A stretch of DNA of 64,000 bases from positions 1,847,501 to 1,911,500 of the forward strand of contig JASPKZ010005705.1 of the NCBI GenBank assembly GCA_030220185.1. Direction: 5' to 3'. The notes beneath the pieces were generated by a model. The model was not told where the DNA came from and did not search any database. It worked only from the letters and a program-made list of their open reading frames with translations. The stretch is from Diploptera punctata (Eukaryota > Arthropoda > Insecta > Blattodea > Blaberidae). This document shows, piece after piece, positions 33,006 through 43,638 of the stretch. Every line of letters starts with the position of its first letter. The first letter of the stretch is position 1. The position numbers and the translations under genes were made by a program.

Positions 33006-33740
33006 TTGTATAATATACCTCCCATAGCACATCAGGTTTAATGTTATTCTCCCCCTTATTCATGGGTACCTACCGGGCGCTTTCCCTATGGCGTTTCGAT
33101 TCCTCTTTCATTCCCCATTCGTGCCACATGCTCTCCCCATGACAGTTCAGGAGACTTAAATGTTCTATCTTAAGTTATTTGTGGACCAAAGGAGTAGTAT
33201 GTGGCCTCGAGGGTGAACATCTTGCTGGTGGATGTGTACCACTTAAAAGCTCGATAAATGGCATTTAATCCTACCAAGTTCTATACATGAATGTCGATTA
33301 GGGTGTCCCAAAAATCTAAGTATTTTATTTTTAACGCCTACCCTCTTAATTTATTTGCATAATGTTAAACAATTGTAAGTACAGTTTGGTGTACGTAGGT
33401 CCACGATAACCGTGCCAACTTGCTTTATCCTGATTGTAAAATCAAATTTTAAAAGAAAATTTGAACAATGTTGTTTTTTATTGTACAATAATAAATAGTT
33501 ATATGTTTTGGGTATATTGAAGTTTTATTTACTACAACTTTTAGTTACGGAATCCTTCTATACTAACCAGTACGAATTTTCATGTCTCATGTTTGGCATG
33601 AACTCGGCACAGTTTGTCATGATCCAATGGCAATAATATTTGATAATAGAGTTATTAAGGTCGAATAGAAAGAAATAGAGGGTATGGCGCATTTGATATT
33701 GCAAAAAAGAAACTCCTTTATATATTGGGACAGTCTAATG
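33006..33740. other. No recognisable gene
   Basis: Around 33108-33140 a short match to the LINE-2 3' end ('ttcattccccattcgtgcca') can be seen. The rest is unassigned. Confidence 0.4.
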
Positions 33741-33828
33741 TATTTCAATTATAAAAATTGTTGAACTTTATATAACACAATTTTCCTCAACTATAATATT
33801 TTCTGTTATAATATTCGTTATATTATTA

Positions 33829-33872
33829 AAATTTAAAGCTTTTCGAAGACATGCTTCATCTTCAGAAATTTT
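33829..33872 (-). ncRNA. Hammerhead-ribozyme-like motif, best preserved
   Basis: The minus strand gives AAATTT, core CTGAAGA, one extra T, stem GAAG-CATGT-CTTC, GAA, the self-complementary hexamer AAGCTT, T at the cleavage position, then AAATTT. The flanking AAATTT segments can pair as helix I. All conserved core positions fit the CTGANGA...GAA consensus. Confidence 0.65.
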
Positions 33873-34050
33873 TTTGATACTGAAATTACAAGTATTTATA
33901 TATTTTATACAGAGGGCTTTGATTGTTATTTTGGAATAAAATTGAAATTATCAAAGAAACACAAAATAAAAATTTATTAAATTAAAATACACCTAACAAC
34001 CAAAGTCCTCTGTATAACATATACAAATAATTTCAGTATCAAGAACGTTA

Positions 34051-34081
34051 CTGAAGATGAAACATGTCTTCGAAAAGCTTT
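34051..34081 (+). ncRNA. Hammerhead-ribozyme-like motif
   Basis: Partner of the motif at 33829-33872 in the other arm. Core CTGAAGA, extra T, a weakened stem II, GAA and hexamer AAGCTT followed by T. Confidence 0.55.
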
Positions 34082-34199
34082 GAATTTTAATATTATAACT
34101 AAGATTATAACAGAAAATATTATAGTTGAGGAAGACTGTGTTATATAAGGTACAAAAAATGTTAATAATTGAAATAATTGTAACATCATCATCATCATT

Positions 34200-34968
34200 A
34201 TTATTATTATAATTATTAGATAACAATGGAAGAATTAGAAGAAGTACTGAAAACAACCAAGAACAAAAAGGCAGCTGGAATAGACGGAATTAATATGGAA
34301 TTAATAAAATATGGAGGATTTTTAGAAAACTGAGAATATTACATTTTTTTAATTTACGTTGGAAACAAGCAACAATGCCAGAAACCTGGACAACAGCAAT
34401 AGTACAATCTATTTTTACGAAAGGAGAACGTAACGACTGCAACAACTACAGAGGAATAAGCATTTTAACTGCAGGCTATAAAATACTCAAGAATCTTAAC
34501 ATTTAGGTTAAAACAAATAGCAGAGGTAATGTTAACAGAAGAACAAAGTGGATTCAGACCAGGGCGTTCATGTATGGATAATATATTTACGATAAAATAA
34601 TTTATAAACAAAAGAGGAGAATATAACAAGGAAACACACATGGCTTTTATTGATTTTGTCAAGGCATTTGATAAAGTAGACAGAGGAAAACTTTGGACAA
34701 TTTTAAAAGAATTCCGAAACACTTAATAGCAGCTATAAAGAGTTTGTACTGGAACACAAATTTTGTTATAAAAACTAGAAATGAAGTAAGTAAAAATAAA
34801 ATTCATACTAATCAAGGAGTTAAACAAGGATGCAGTATCTCCCCAGTTTTGTTTAACCTATACATCAATGATATAATAAAAAAATGGAACGAAGAAACAA
34901 ATAAAGGAATAAAATTAGATAAAACACACTACTTGAAAACATTATTATACGCTGTATTAGAAGTATAG
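34200..34968 (+). pseudogene. LINE reverse transcriptase fragment, decayed
   Basis: In order across frames: 'KNKKAAGIDGINMELIKY', 'QSGFRPGRSCMDN', 'MAFIDFVKAFDKVDRGKLW', 'NQGVKQGCSISPVLF' and 'YINDIIKKWNEE'. These are RT fingers and palm blocks. The copy is truncated before the FADD box, and at least four stops or frameshifts are visible. Confidence 0.85.
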
Positions 34969-35439
34969 ACTCTAATGTATGTCACGGTCCTTTGGATAGC
35001 GCTAAGCCATGTGAGGGTGAAAAGCGAGTTCTTGACGCTATACTTGAGGTCTATCAGCAATCGAGAAAACTCCAACAGAAAAGCATCGTCATTCAGAACG
35101 ATGGATGGATGGTTGGGCGTAGGGCTGGTTACCCTATTCTAAAAATTGCTAAGAATCCCAAAGAATCAGATAAAACCTGACGGATCACGAAGAGTGTTCT
35201 CAGGGAAATCGAGGCTCATATCGTGCTGTAGTGCTGCTAGTGATCTTAATTATTTACTTAGTGAAAATTTAATATACTAACATTGGTAACATTAACCTGC
35301 TATTATTTTGTGTTCTTCCTTGAATACCCCAAAAACATAAAAGTGGGGGGTGGGGTGTTCATTCTTTTCTCGTTCTTAATTACATTAAAGAAACCATATT
35401 TGAAAATGCTGTTAACCAATTACTCTCATAAAGTAAAAT
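34969..35439 (+). other. Unassigned; ORF of unknown origin
   Basis: A plus-strand frame at 34992-35180 contains 'KRVLDAILEVYQQSRKLQQK' and 'GYPILKIAKNPKESDKT'. It is less AT-rich than its surroundings and reads as protein-like, but I do not recognise the family. Probably a remnant of another element. Confidence 0.3.
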
Positions 35440-35565
35440 GTTAAAATATATACATTTTGGCAGATGCCGTCGTCCTCAACTATGTTATTTTTTTTAATTA
35501 GTAATTGCAGATCTTTCGGAAGTCGACTTCCATCATCAGCAGAAGATATATGTGCTACTAACTAG
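35440..35565 (-). mobile_element. Penelope-like element 3'-terminal fragment
   Basis: Contains the 'cgtcctcaactatgtt' PLE end and a hammerhead-like motif. The homologous end of a longer copy is at 44262-44360. Confidence 0.65.
35506..35541 (-). ncRNA. Hammerhead-ribozyme-like motif
   Basis: The minus strand has core CTGATGA (intact), one extra T, stem GGAAG-TCGA-CTTCC, GAA, the self-complementary hexamer AGATCT, then G. The G at the cleavage position is disfavoured, so this copy is likely inactive. Confidence 0.6.
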
Positions 35566-35573
35566 TGTTGGTC

Positions 35574-35882
35574 CACCGCTGTGGTCTCAAGGTAGTGTGT
35601 CCTGTCACACAGCGAGCCTGGGTTCGATTCCCGATCGGCACAAGCTTCCCGGATGAGGTTGTTTTCGAGATTTTTCCTCACCTGTAGGACAAATATCAGG
35701 AATCTTTGAGGCCCAAACAGTCCCCGAACATCATCTGGCCATCATTATGAATGTCATCCTCATCTCCGATGTGGAAAGCAACGGGAAACTACCACACTAG
35801 TATAATTCCCTAGTAAAGTGCAGACCATAGGATGAAAAATACTATGATCGCAGAGAAGGACCTGCCCTAAGGCAGAATACTG
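35574..35882 (+). mobile_element. SINE-B copy
   Basis: Head 'ccgctgtggtctcaaggtag' with B box GGTTCGATTCCC, body 'gtaggacaaatatcagg', and end 'cctgccctaaggcagaatac'. Confidence 0.88.
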
Positions 35883-35984
35883 CAAATATTCTGTGCGACG
35901 TTTTGGACGTTGATGGTATGAATTGTATTGGTATTGACAATTACTGTTATTCATGTTCCCCAAATTCTCTTTCTTTCTGTTCCT

Positions 35985-36175
35985 TTCTTTTCCTTGGCAG
36001 GCTATATCCCTCTCTTTTATAGACATACATACGTACACCACGCCACCCTGGACTTATAGGGACATGCCCTCCAGGGAGAGGATTTTTAATTCTGAATCAC
36101 ATATACTTTCTGATCACATAAGGACATGAAGAGCCTCCCCAAATGAGAATTTAGCTTAATTCCAGGATTAACTTC
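35985..36175 (-). repeat. Dispersed repeat H
   Basis: Minus-strand relative of 7325-7515; on this strand it reads 'tttggggaggctcttcatg' and 'aaaaatcctctccctgg'. Confidence 0.5.
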
Positions 36176-36231
36176 AAAACAACTTGAACATTTAAGACTA
36201 GATAAACCATTTACTCATATTTCATACTAAT

Positions 36232-36828
36232 CAAGGATAATATGATATGGATGACTAACTCATGTAATCAATGACTAATCACATTTCAATGAATTTTGTT
36301 TTACAACCAATGACAGTCGTGTTTCATCTCGCTCTTTATCGATTTATCTTTATCAGCTCCTGCTTTCGTGATAAAGAAAGCTCCTCCTTTTTAATATACT
36401 GAACCGCTCAGAGAATTAATTTTCTCCAACAAATACACTAAATATAGCAAATGATGAATAGATTCCTTGATTTTACTGAGCTGTTTACTAAAAAAATTAA
36501 TTAACAACCTAAAATGTTGATTATAATATACAGTTTGATGTGTTTCATTATTTCCCCACTAGGGTGCATTCTTACAATATTGCGATCATATTTGGCAATA
36601 AATAATATGATCAAGTTGAGGTTAATATATAACCTCTCATTTCAGATTTGTTTTCAAACATCGTCATTTACATTAAATATAGAAATATTTTAAAATACCG
36701 GTAACTATATTTAAATAATGACTTTTGAGTAAACAGCTTAATTTTATTCGTTAAATAGTCCTAACAAATGCCACTCTTGATTTCCAAATTCTCTAGATAA
36801 ATTGGAAATCACTCGTGGCATTACTTAT
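36232..36828 (-). mobile_element. Foldback-family unit, single copy
   Basis: Minus-strand counterpart of one arm of 31618-33005: 'cttaattttattcgttaaat', 'aacaaatgccactcttgatt' and 'attactt' at the end. It keeps the subterminal hairpin (TTTCCAAATT ... AATTGGAAAT). Confidence 0.8.
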
Positions 36829-36829
36829 A

Positions 36830-37005
36830 ATAATGATGACCAGATGATGTTCAGGGACAATTTGGATCTTAACATTTCCGGCATTTGTTTTACAAGTGAG
36901 AGAATCCTGAAAAAAAGGTCACTCAATAACCTTGCCCCGAACGAGGATCATACCCGAGCCTATTCCGTCTAAGACAATGTCGGTATCCCTAGATCACACC
37001 CAAGT
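36830..37005 (-). mobile_element. SINE-B, diverged
   Basis: A degenerate match to the SINE-B body and head in reverse ('gaccagatgatgttcagg', 'acaagtgagagaatcc'). It directly abuts the foldback unit. Confidence 0.6.
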
Positions 37006-37077
37006 AAGATTTGAGATTAATCTGGCACGAAATTAATTTATTTTTTTTCTTATCATACTGTCTAGTAGTTTCATTAG

Positions 37078-37225
37078 AGTTCATTGCTGTGGTTTAGTGA
37101 AAACGTCATTGCTTCAGACGTAGAGGATCCCAGTTCAATTCCTAGCCAGGACACGTTTCCTAAGTGAGGTTCTTTTCATTTTATTTTTCTCAACTTGTAA
37201 GATAAATATCAGTATTCTTTTTGCA
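37078..37225 (+). mobile_element. SINE-B-like, diverged and truncated
   Basis: 'cattgctgtggtttagtgaa', B-box-like AGTTCAATTCC and 'acttgtaagataaatatcag' match the SINE-B layout; after that the sequence differs. Confidence 0.6.
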
Positions 37226-37404
37226 AATGCCCCAGGTTGTCTTTCGACATCCCTGGTTTTCTCTCCTGGCATGGCGTGCTTGTAACCCACTTCTGAGGTT
37301 AGGGCGCCTGGAAGGCGGGGTTATGTTGCCCCGATGATATGATTAGTGATGATGATAGTGGTGTGCCAGGAGAGTCCCTAATCCTAAGTTTTATCTAATA
37401 TGAA

Positions 37405-37596
37405 TATGAATGATCATGATTGCGATGGTCATATGATTTCGGGGATCGTTTGGGCCTTAAAGTTTTCCTGACATTTGTCTTACAGGAGAGGAAAACCCTG
37501 ATAAAAACCTCAGCCAGAAAAAGTGTCCTGACCGGAGATCTAACCTGGGCCCGCTGCGTGACAAGGCAGCACGCTACCTCGACACCACAGCGGTGT
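37405..37596 (-). mobile_element. SINE-B, 5' half
   Basis: The minus-strand head ends at 37596 ('ccgctgtggtgtcgaggtag'). The body runs to the CATCATGATT-like segment. Confidence 0.85.
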
Positions 37597-38319
37597 ACTA
37601 TATCAGTAATCTTAAGAGATCAAAACAATTCTAAAGTAATATCCATCTTAACAAGTAAGGAAAACGAGAGAAAATCACAATCAAGTTGTATCAAACAAAT
37701 ATCAAATATTAATACCTGAAACTAAATCCAACCGTGTTTAAAAATGTATCTACATGATAAAGTTTTTTTTTTTAACTTCAGTTACATTTTGAGACAATTC
37801 AACATGTTTATTATTTATGCGTCAAGGACATTTGGGTTACCTGTATCAGTAATCTGTGTAAGCTATGTCTATTGTTCAGCGTGTGTGCATGTGTAGGTTT
37901 CGTCTATTGTTATCTGCATTAATAGGATGAGGCTGCAAATTCATTGAATATTAATTTCAATGAAATATTAAAAGGTGATTAAGGATTAAATGGAACGTGT
38001 TAATGGCATTTTAACCCAGCATTTCCCTTGATAATTCAGTGAAACCAGAAGTACTCAGTCAGGTTGGTCGGCCAGTGATGTTTGATTTCGGCACCTCCAG
38101 TACACAAATCTCAAATACTACTGTACCTGTTGGGCACACTCCTTCGGTAAACTTATATTTTCATTCATTATTATTATAGGCCTAATTATAATATCAACAA
38201 TGCATTTTATTAGCTGATAAGAAAGAAATGAGAGTCTATGATTCTTTGACAACTACTGCGTAGAAACGCATAAGGTTACTACAGAGTAAGAAGGTAGTAT
38301 TTTATGTTATATTATTTTT
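37597..38319. other. No recognisable gene
   Basis: Around 38050-38140 a weak minus-strand tRNA-like remnant (similar to 55654-55737) may be present. Otherwise unassigned. Confidence 0.35.
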
Positions 38320-38690
38320 ATTTAACGACGCTCTTTGGCTGCTATGGTCATTAGCATCGCAATTCAAATCTGAGCGTGATAGGGCCGACAAATTTTGCTC
38401 AGAGGCCTCCTTTATTGACTTCAGATTCTCTTATGTGCCGCAAATCTACGACACGGGACCCACGGTTTTAGATATCGGATACGGCGTGACCTAATCCAAG
38501 AACCTGACTCCTAACATAAGTAAATAATAGTAAAAATAATGGAATTTAATGGCATTTAAAAAACAATATAAGCATTTACGTGCCGTCAATCTACGTCACG
38601 GAACCCACGGTTTTAGATCTCGGATACGGAGTGACCTAATCCAAGAACCTGACTCCTAACATAGAGAGTTAAAAATTATAGAGAGTTAAA
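38320..38690. repeat. Repeat with an 84-bp direct duplication
   Basis: Segments at about 38436-38520 and 38580-38663 share 'cccacggttttaga', 'gtgacctaatccaagaacct' and 'gactcctaacata', with a few substitutions. The left part begins 'atttaacgacgctc'. Looks like a dispersed element with internal duplication; no coding. Confidence 0.65.
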
Positions 38691-39804
38691 AATTGCCTTG
38701 AGTTCGCCTACATAAATTAAAATAAATACCCGAAAAACGTTCAAATTATTGTTACAGTATGTGAATAATTGCATGAGGAAAAATTATATAAAGGATACAG
38801 GGAAAAAAACAGGTAAGCCAGTTTTTCCTTGAAACCTCGAAAAAACACTTTTAGTTTACAACATTCATACTTCATTACCTGAATGCCACTTTTTGGAGGT
38901 AAATAAACCCATGTCTTAATTGTAAATTTTACTGCTCCACACTTCTAAATGATATTCCACAAAGAGTCTAATGACACCTCAAACCCCATTACGACAAAAA
39001 AGTGAAACTGGTTCCTTCCCTGCATTTTTCATATGTTGATTTTTCCCAAAAAAAATTGCGAGAAATGCCTTAAAACTGAATGAGAAGTTGAGGTAATTTT
39101 AACCTAAAATTGCTATATTTACAATGCAAAATGTGCATTAGTCATTGTTCAAACAGAATAGCCAGCTTATCTTATGAGGCGTCACATTGTCTAATAAACT
39201 ATAAACTAATCTGGTTTACATTATCTTGCCCATTTTCTCACTTAACAAAATAAAATCAGTATTCAATATTATGTGGTACAAGGACTTAGTAATGAGTGAA
39301 TAAAAATTTAAAAAAAGCAATTTGATAGCGGAAATTAGTATTATCATGTTGGCTAACATGACGTTAGCAGTCACTTGTCCTCTTTTGGAACATTCGTAGG
39401 TGGGCTTCTGGCATAGAATAACCTAATTCTCTCTTCCTCTCTTTCATTGATGAATCTATCTACATATCTTTCAGTGTGGCGCAACTTTATCATATTTAAC
39501 GGGGTTATAATGAAACTGTAAATAAAAATTCGGTTACTATCATTGTTTAAAACATCCCCTCCCCATTTATGGAAAATAAAGTCTGAGGCACAAAAAAAGT
39601 TGGCCTTCTTTGTTAAACAGATATATACGAACTATATAAAAACAGCACCTTATATAATTTACACTCTGTATTTTCTCCAATTAATATCCTGTTCAAATTT
39701 AGAAGTACTAAGAAATTCAACAAAAGAGAAAATAATTTCCTTTCCGAATATATATGTATATATTTTTTCTATAAAAATGTATTTTTGTATTCCTTATTGT
39801 ATAT
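38691..39804. other. No recognisable feature
   Basis: AT-rich. The 121-codon frame at 39543-39908 overlaps the start of a SINE and lacks any motif. Confidence 0.4.
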
Positions 39805-40165
39805 GTGTCGGCCTCGGTGGGCTAGTGGTTATGTTCCTTACTCTAGTTGGGAGAAACGCGGGTTCAAACCCAGCCGTGTTCGATGGATTAATAGGATGGA
39901 AAAATTAAAGGACAAGTCCTCCGGGAGGGACTTTAAGCCGTGGGTCCAGAGTCTCAAGATTTCCAGGCTCGTAAAAGAACCGCAAGCCTGAATAAAAAGG
40001 TCTCTGTGCAAAATTTAACCGACATTCACCTATCCAATTAATACCTTAGTTGCCTACTAGACGTCTCATTGAGGTGATGTGCTAACCACAAGTCACTCGT
40101 TGACATCTGTAGATAAATAAGAGAAACTAAACTAGTTTGGTTAAGAAACTCCCTCTAGGGAGCAC
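39805..40165 (+). mobile_element. SINE-A, near full-length
   Basis: Head 'gtcggcctcggtgggctagt' (A box) and GGTTCAAACCC (B box), then the 'tcctccgggagggactttaa' body. It forms an inverted pair with the next copy. Confidence 0.88.
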
Positions 40166-40259
40166 ACGTGTTCCCACGTGCGACGTATGGGGTATAATAT
40201 AAAATATACATAGGGTACTACATACATGCATATAGTATATGTAAGAATAAGTACCATAG

Positions 40260-40634
40260 GTTCCGCATGCGGACATGGGTGCTCCGTAGCGTGAATTTCT
40301 TAACCAAGCTAATTTAATTACGTTTATTCAGTTACAGATGTCAACGAGTGACATGTGGTTAGCTCATCGCCTCGGTGAGACATCTAGGAAACTAAAGGAG
40401 TTACTTGGATTGATGAAGATCTGTTAAATTTTGCACAGACTTTTTTATTCAGCTTGTGGTTCTTTTACGAGCCTGAAAACCTTCAGACTCAGGACCCATG
40501 GCCTAAAGTCCTTGCCGGAGGACTTGACCTTTGGATTTTTCCATCCTAAAAATCCATCTATCCCGGCGGGTTTGAATCCGCGACCCTCGGGACTAGAGGC
40601 AGGAACATAACCACTAGACCACCGATGCCGACAT
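40260..40634 (-). mobile_element. SINE-A, near full-length, inverted
   Basis: The minus-strand head ends at 40634 ('atgtcggcatcggtggtcta'), with B-box-like 'gattcaaacccg'. Roughly 95 bp separate it from the plus-strand copy. Confidence 0.85.
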
Positions 40635-41072
40635 TGCTTATTAAAAATAAATTATATTTATAAATAGTTAATAGTTATCAATTAACGCGTTAAAACATAG
40701 AAATGGAAATACCGTAAAAAGTACGATAGTGCGATACCTGTCTGTCAGCAATGTTTTAATTTCGCATATTAGCCATTAGGGGCGCTGTTGTATGTCACGG
40801 GAGTCATTTGTTTCCCTTCATGACAGCGTAGTACAAGAAAACATAGCCTTTTCAAAAGATAATATTTTTTTCACCAAAACGTTCGTCCCTTGTACCAAAA
40901 AAGAGCATCAATCAACATACATATTGCACCAGTCAACAAAGTGACCTAACAATAGGTCTATACACTATGTACAGATTAATTTATTGTTAAGTGAATCTCT
41001 GTAATATAATTCAGGTTTTTTGTATCGTTTATACTCTTAAAAAGTACACATTTTCATTTCAAATTTATTGTA
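40635..41072. other. No recognisable feature
   Basis: Nothing identifiable. Confidence 0.4.
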
Positions 41073-41165
41073 CCGAGCGAGAATACTTAAGCAGTGACTT
41101 TTGAGACTCATACTAGGGAAGTCGTGGGTTTAAATCCCGGTGCAACTGAATCTGAGCAAGTTCTT
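41073..41165 (+). repeat. tRNA-like element (family I)
   Basis: 'taccgagcgagaatacttaa' then B-box-like GGTTTAAATCCC. Relatives at 55021-55112 (+) and 55654-55737 (-). The 5' and 3' ends do not form a proper acceptor stem, so this is a SINE head or decayed tRNA copy, not a tRNA gene. Confidence 0.55.
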
Positions 41166-41380
41166 TAATATTTCTACTCAATCATTATAGTATATTGCGA
41201 TACGAGTGTGGTAAACACTTGATACAGATCGAGGAAAAGTTTTAAAAAACGAGTTTTTTTTTAATTTCCGAGATTCCGTCATGTGTTTACCTCATGAGTA
41301 TTGCATACTATTTGTTGCGCTATATGTATTTATTTTAGTAATTAAGATATTAGCTAAAATATTAATAAATATAATTGAAG

Positions 41381-42018
41381 ATAGTCGGCCGCGGTAGACT
41401 AGTGGTTATGCTCCTTGCCTCTGGTCCCAAGGGTCGCGGGTTCAAACCCGGCCGGGGTCGATGGGTTTTTTTCTTCTTCTTCTTCTTCTTCTTCTTCACT
41501 TCCTGGTTTAGGCAAGAGTTGCCTGTTCCGTCTTCACTAATAGATCTAAGACCATCTCTTCCGAGGACGTCCGACATCTCTTCTTCCTCTTGGAAAATAA
41601 TGGAAGATTTTATTTGGTATCTTCTTTCTACATGTTCTTTCCACTGTATTTTGTTGTTAAATATCTTTTCTCGGACGGACTTTTTTTTTTAGGACGGAAA
41701 AATCCAAGGAGCAAGTCATCCGGGAGGGACTTTAAGTAAGCCGTGGGTCCCGAGTCTAAAGATTTTCAGGCTCGTAAAAAATCCTTAAGCCTGAATGAAA
41801 AGGCCTCTAAGCAAAATTTACCGAATTTTCCCGTCCTAATACTACCTTGGTTTCCTAGATGTCAGTATAAGGCGGAACGCTGACCACGTACCACTCAAAA
41901 TGACATCTATACGAAAACAAGTGTAACTAAATTAGTATGGTTCAAATTCTTCCCTGTAGGGGAATAGCGCCTAAATCTCTGTAAAGGGAAAACATAGGCT
42001 TACAATACAATACAATAC
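41381..42018 (+). mobile_element. SINE-A with a nested LINE fragment
   Basis: The SINE head is at 41381-41465 and the body at about 41692-42018, ending in an (AATAC)n tail. A 13-bp target duplication ('aatataattgaag') flanks the whole (41368-41380 and 42019-42031). The interruption is a LINE 3' end that inserted later. Confidence 0.92.
41466..41691 (-). pseudogene. LINE 3' end nested in SINE-A
   Basis: Starts with (TTC)n (the element's GAA tail in reverse) and matches the 21384-21705 LINE end: 'ggcaagagttgcctgttccg', 'gaggacgtccgacatctctt'. T-runs at both junctions make the exact target duplication hard to fix. Confidence 0.85.
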
Positions 42019-42155
42019 AATATAATTGAAGAAGGTGAATGGGCTATATGTGTTGCTATGGAGAAATAATAAGTACTGTTGGTCATGTTGCCATCTTATA
42101 GGGGCATATTTGTTAAAATTGTAAAACCAATTTGATTTGGGATTTATGTCTGATT

Positions 42156-42251
42156 ATGGAGAAACTTTTAGACGATGTGTGCAGTGATGAAATAGAAGAG
42201 GCGTGGAAAGCTGGATGTGATGAATTAATACCGAAATTAATACAAATTGCA
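42156..42251 (+). CDS. Candidate first coding exon, unknown protein
   Basis: ATG at 42156 opens 'MEKLLDDVCSDEIEEAWKAG' and continues for 32 codons to a possible 5' splice site (GCA|GTAACA). If not spliced, it ends at TAA 42306-42308 after 50 codons. It is acidic, and its base use is less AT-rich than the flanks. I do not recognise it. It may be a real short exon, a pseudogene or chance. Confidence 0.25.
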
Positions 42252-42336
42252 GTAACACAATCAATATTTCAAAATAAATGTTTTACTATTGCTTTTGGTC
42301 ATTTTTAAAGTCTTGAGATTTCTTTTGTTTTTATAG

Positions 42337-42388
42337 CAACAAGATTGTATGCGGGAATGTCAAATTACGATTCATTTCAACAATAACA
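42337..42388 (+). CDS. Candidate internal exon
   Basis: A strong pyrimidine tract ending 'gtttttatag' precedes 52 bases followed by a good 5' splice site (ACA|GTAAGT). It is open in two frames; phase 0 from the preceding candidate exon gives 'QQDCMRECQITIHFNN'. No family recognised. Confidence 0.25.
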
Positions 42389-42737
42389 GTAAGTATACAA
42401 TATTAGTTATATAATGCAAAAATAGTTTTACTCAATGCTGTGTTGAAATTTTATTATCAGGATCACGTACATATATTCATTATTTCATAGTGTTATAAAA
42501 TGTTATAAATAATAATACAGTATTTTTTATTCATTTTCCTCATTTAGCTTTTATCTTTATTAAAAAAAACTTCGTTAAATTAATAAATCATGAAGTTTTT
42601 TTTAATAAATACTGAATTCTAATTGAGGAAGACGGATAAAAAAGGTACTATATCTTAATTTTAACATTTTAATACATAACCTCAATTGTGATAATGAACA
42701 TTAAAAATGTTGAGCATTATAAAATAAATACAAATGC
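42389..42737. other. No recognisable feature
   Basis: AT-rich. If the two candidate exons are real, this would be intron. Confidence 0.4.
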
Positions 42738-43084
42738 ATAAACTCCATGGCGCGACAGATGTAGAAGGTACATGGCCTACCAGCCGGCTGCTGGCTTCAC
42801 ATGCACATGTGCTACAGAGCTGGACGAGCATCCAGCCATTATAGGGGTGATATGTGGTCAGAATGTCGGAGCTCTCAACAGTTATCGCTTCTTTTCTCAA
42901 TCTGGTGCCGCTACTATTGTAGCTACCCAAATTCCTCACGATGATGCGTCGGCTCCAATCACTTACTATTATATAGTTGAAGTTACATGAGAAAACTTCT
43001 TCTCCCACGGGGACTCGAAACAGATCAAGTCCCGTAGCTATGCACTAAGGCATCATCATTTATACCGCTCGGCTATGGCGCAAG
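42738..43084 (-). mobile_element. SINE-C copy
   Basis: 'actccatggcgcgacag' at the left, and the tRNA-like head at the right ('gcgccatagccgagcggtat' on the minus strand). It runs straight into an (AT)n tract. Confidence 0.85.
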
Positions 43085-43087
43085 ACA

Positions 43088-43090
<3 letters not shown>

Positions 43091-43123
<33 letters not shown>

Positions 43124-43231
43124 TATATATGGTATATATATGGTATATATATATATATTATATATATATATATAATGTAGATATTAACAAGCATTCTGTA
43201 AACATATATATATATATATATATATATATCA
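43091..43231. repeat. (AT)n microsatellite cluster
   Basis: Two AT tracts with GGTATATATGG variants and a 'gtagatattaacaagcattc' break between them. Confidence 0.93.
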
Positions 43232-43588
43232 ATTGCCGTCCGTTAGTCTCGCAAAAACTCGAAAATGGCTTGACCGATTTTATGAATTTTCTTTGTGTGT
43301 GGCTGGTTTATATTCACAATTGGACTGTCTAAAATCATTAGGTGTAAGAGTTCACTTGAAGTAAAAAATTTTTAATCACCCTAGCGGGTTACAGTTTTCG
43401 GTGTTTTACAACGAAACTCAGTATATTTTATTAAAATAAACCGAGGTAGGTATTGTCCAAAAATGAGCGAAATGCGACAATTAGTATATTTGAGATCCAA
43501 AATAAAAAAATGCCTATGCGACTGAATCGATTTTGATCAAATTGATTTGTGTGTGTGTGTGTGGTGTGTGTGTGTGGTGTGTGTGTGT

Positions 43589-43638
<50 letters not shown>

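Larger units (their letters stand above)
33745..34165. mobile_element. Penelope-like element termini in inverted orientation
   Basis: About 160-bp imperfect inverted arms (33745-33910 and about 34005-34165) flank roughly 95 bp of AT-rich sequence. Each arm carries a hammerhead-like motif and a 'gttgaggaaga' end typical of the PLE termini here. No coding remnant. The layout matches the solo structure at 2818-3044, but this is a different PLE family. Confidence 0.75.

Noticed and set aside
39543..39908. 121-codon plus-strand ORF
   Set aside because: Its last third is the SINE-A head, and the rest is low-complexity AT-rich sequence.
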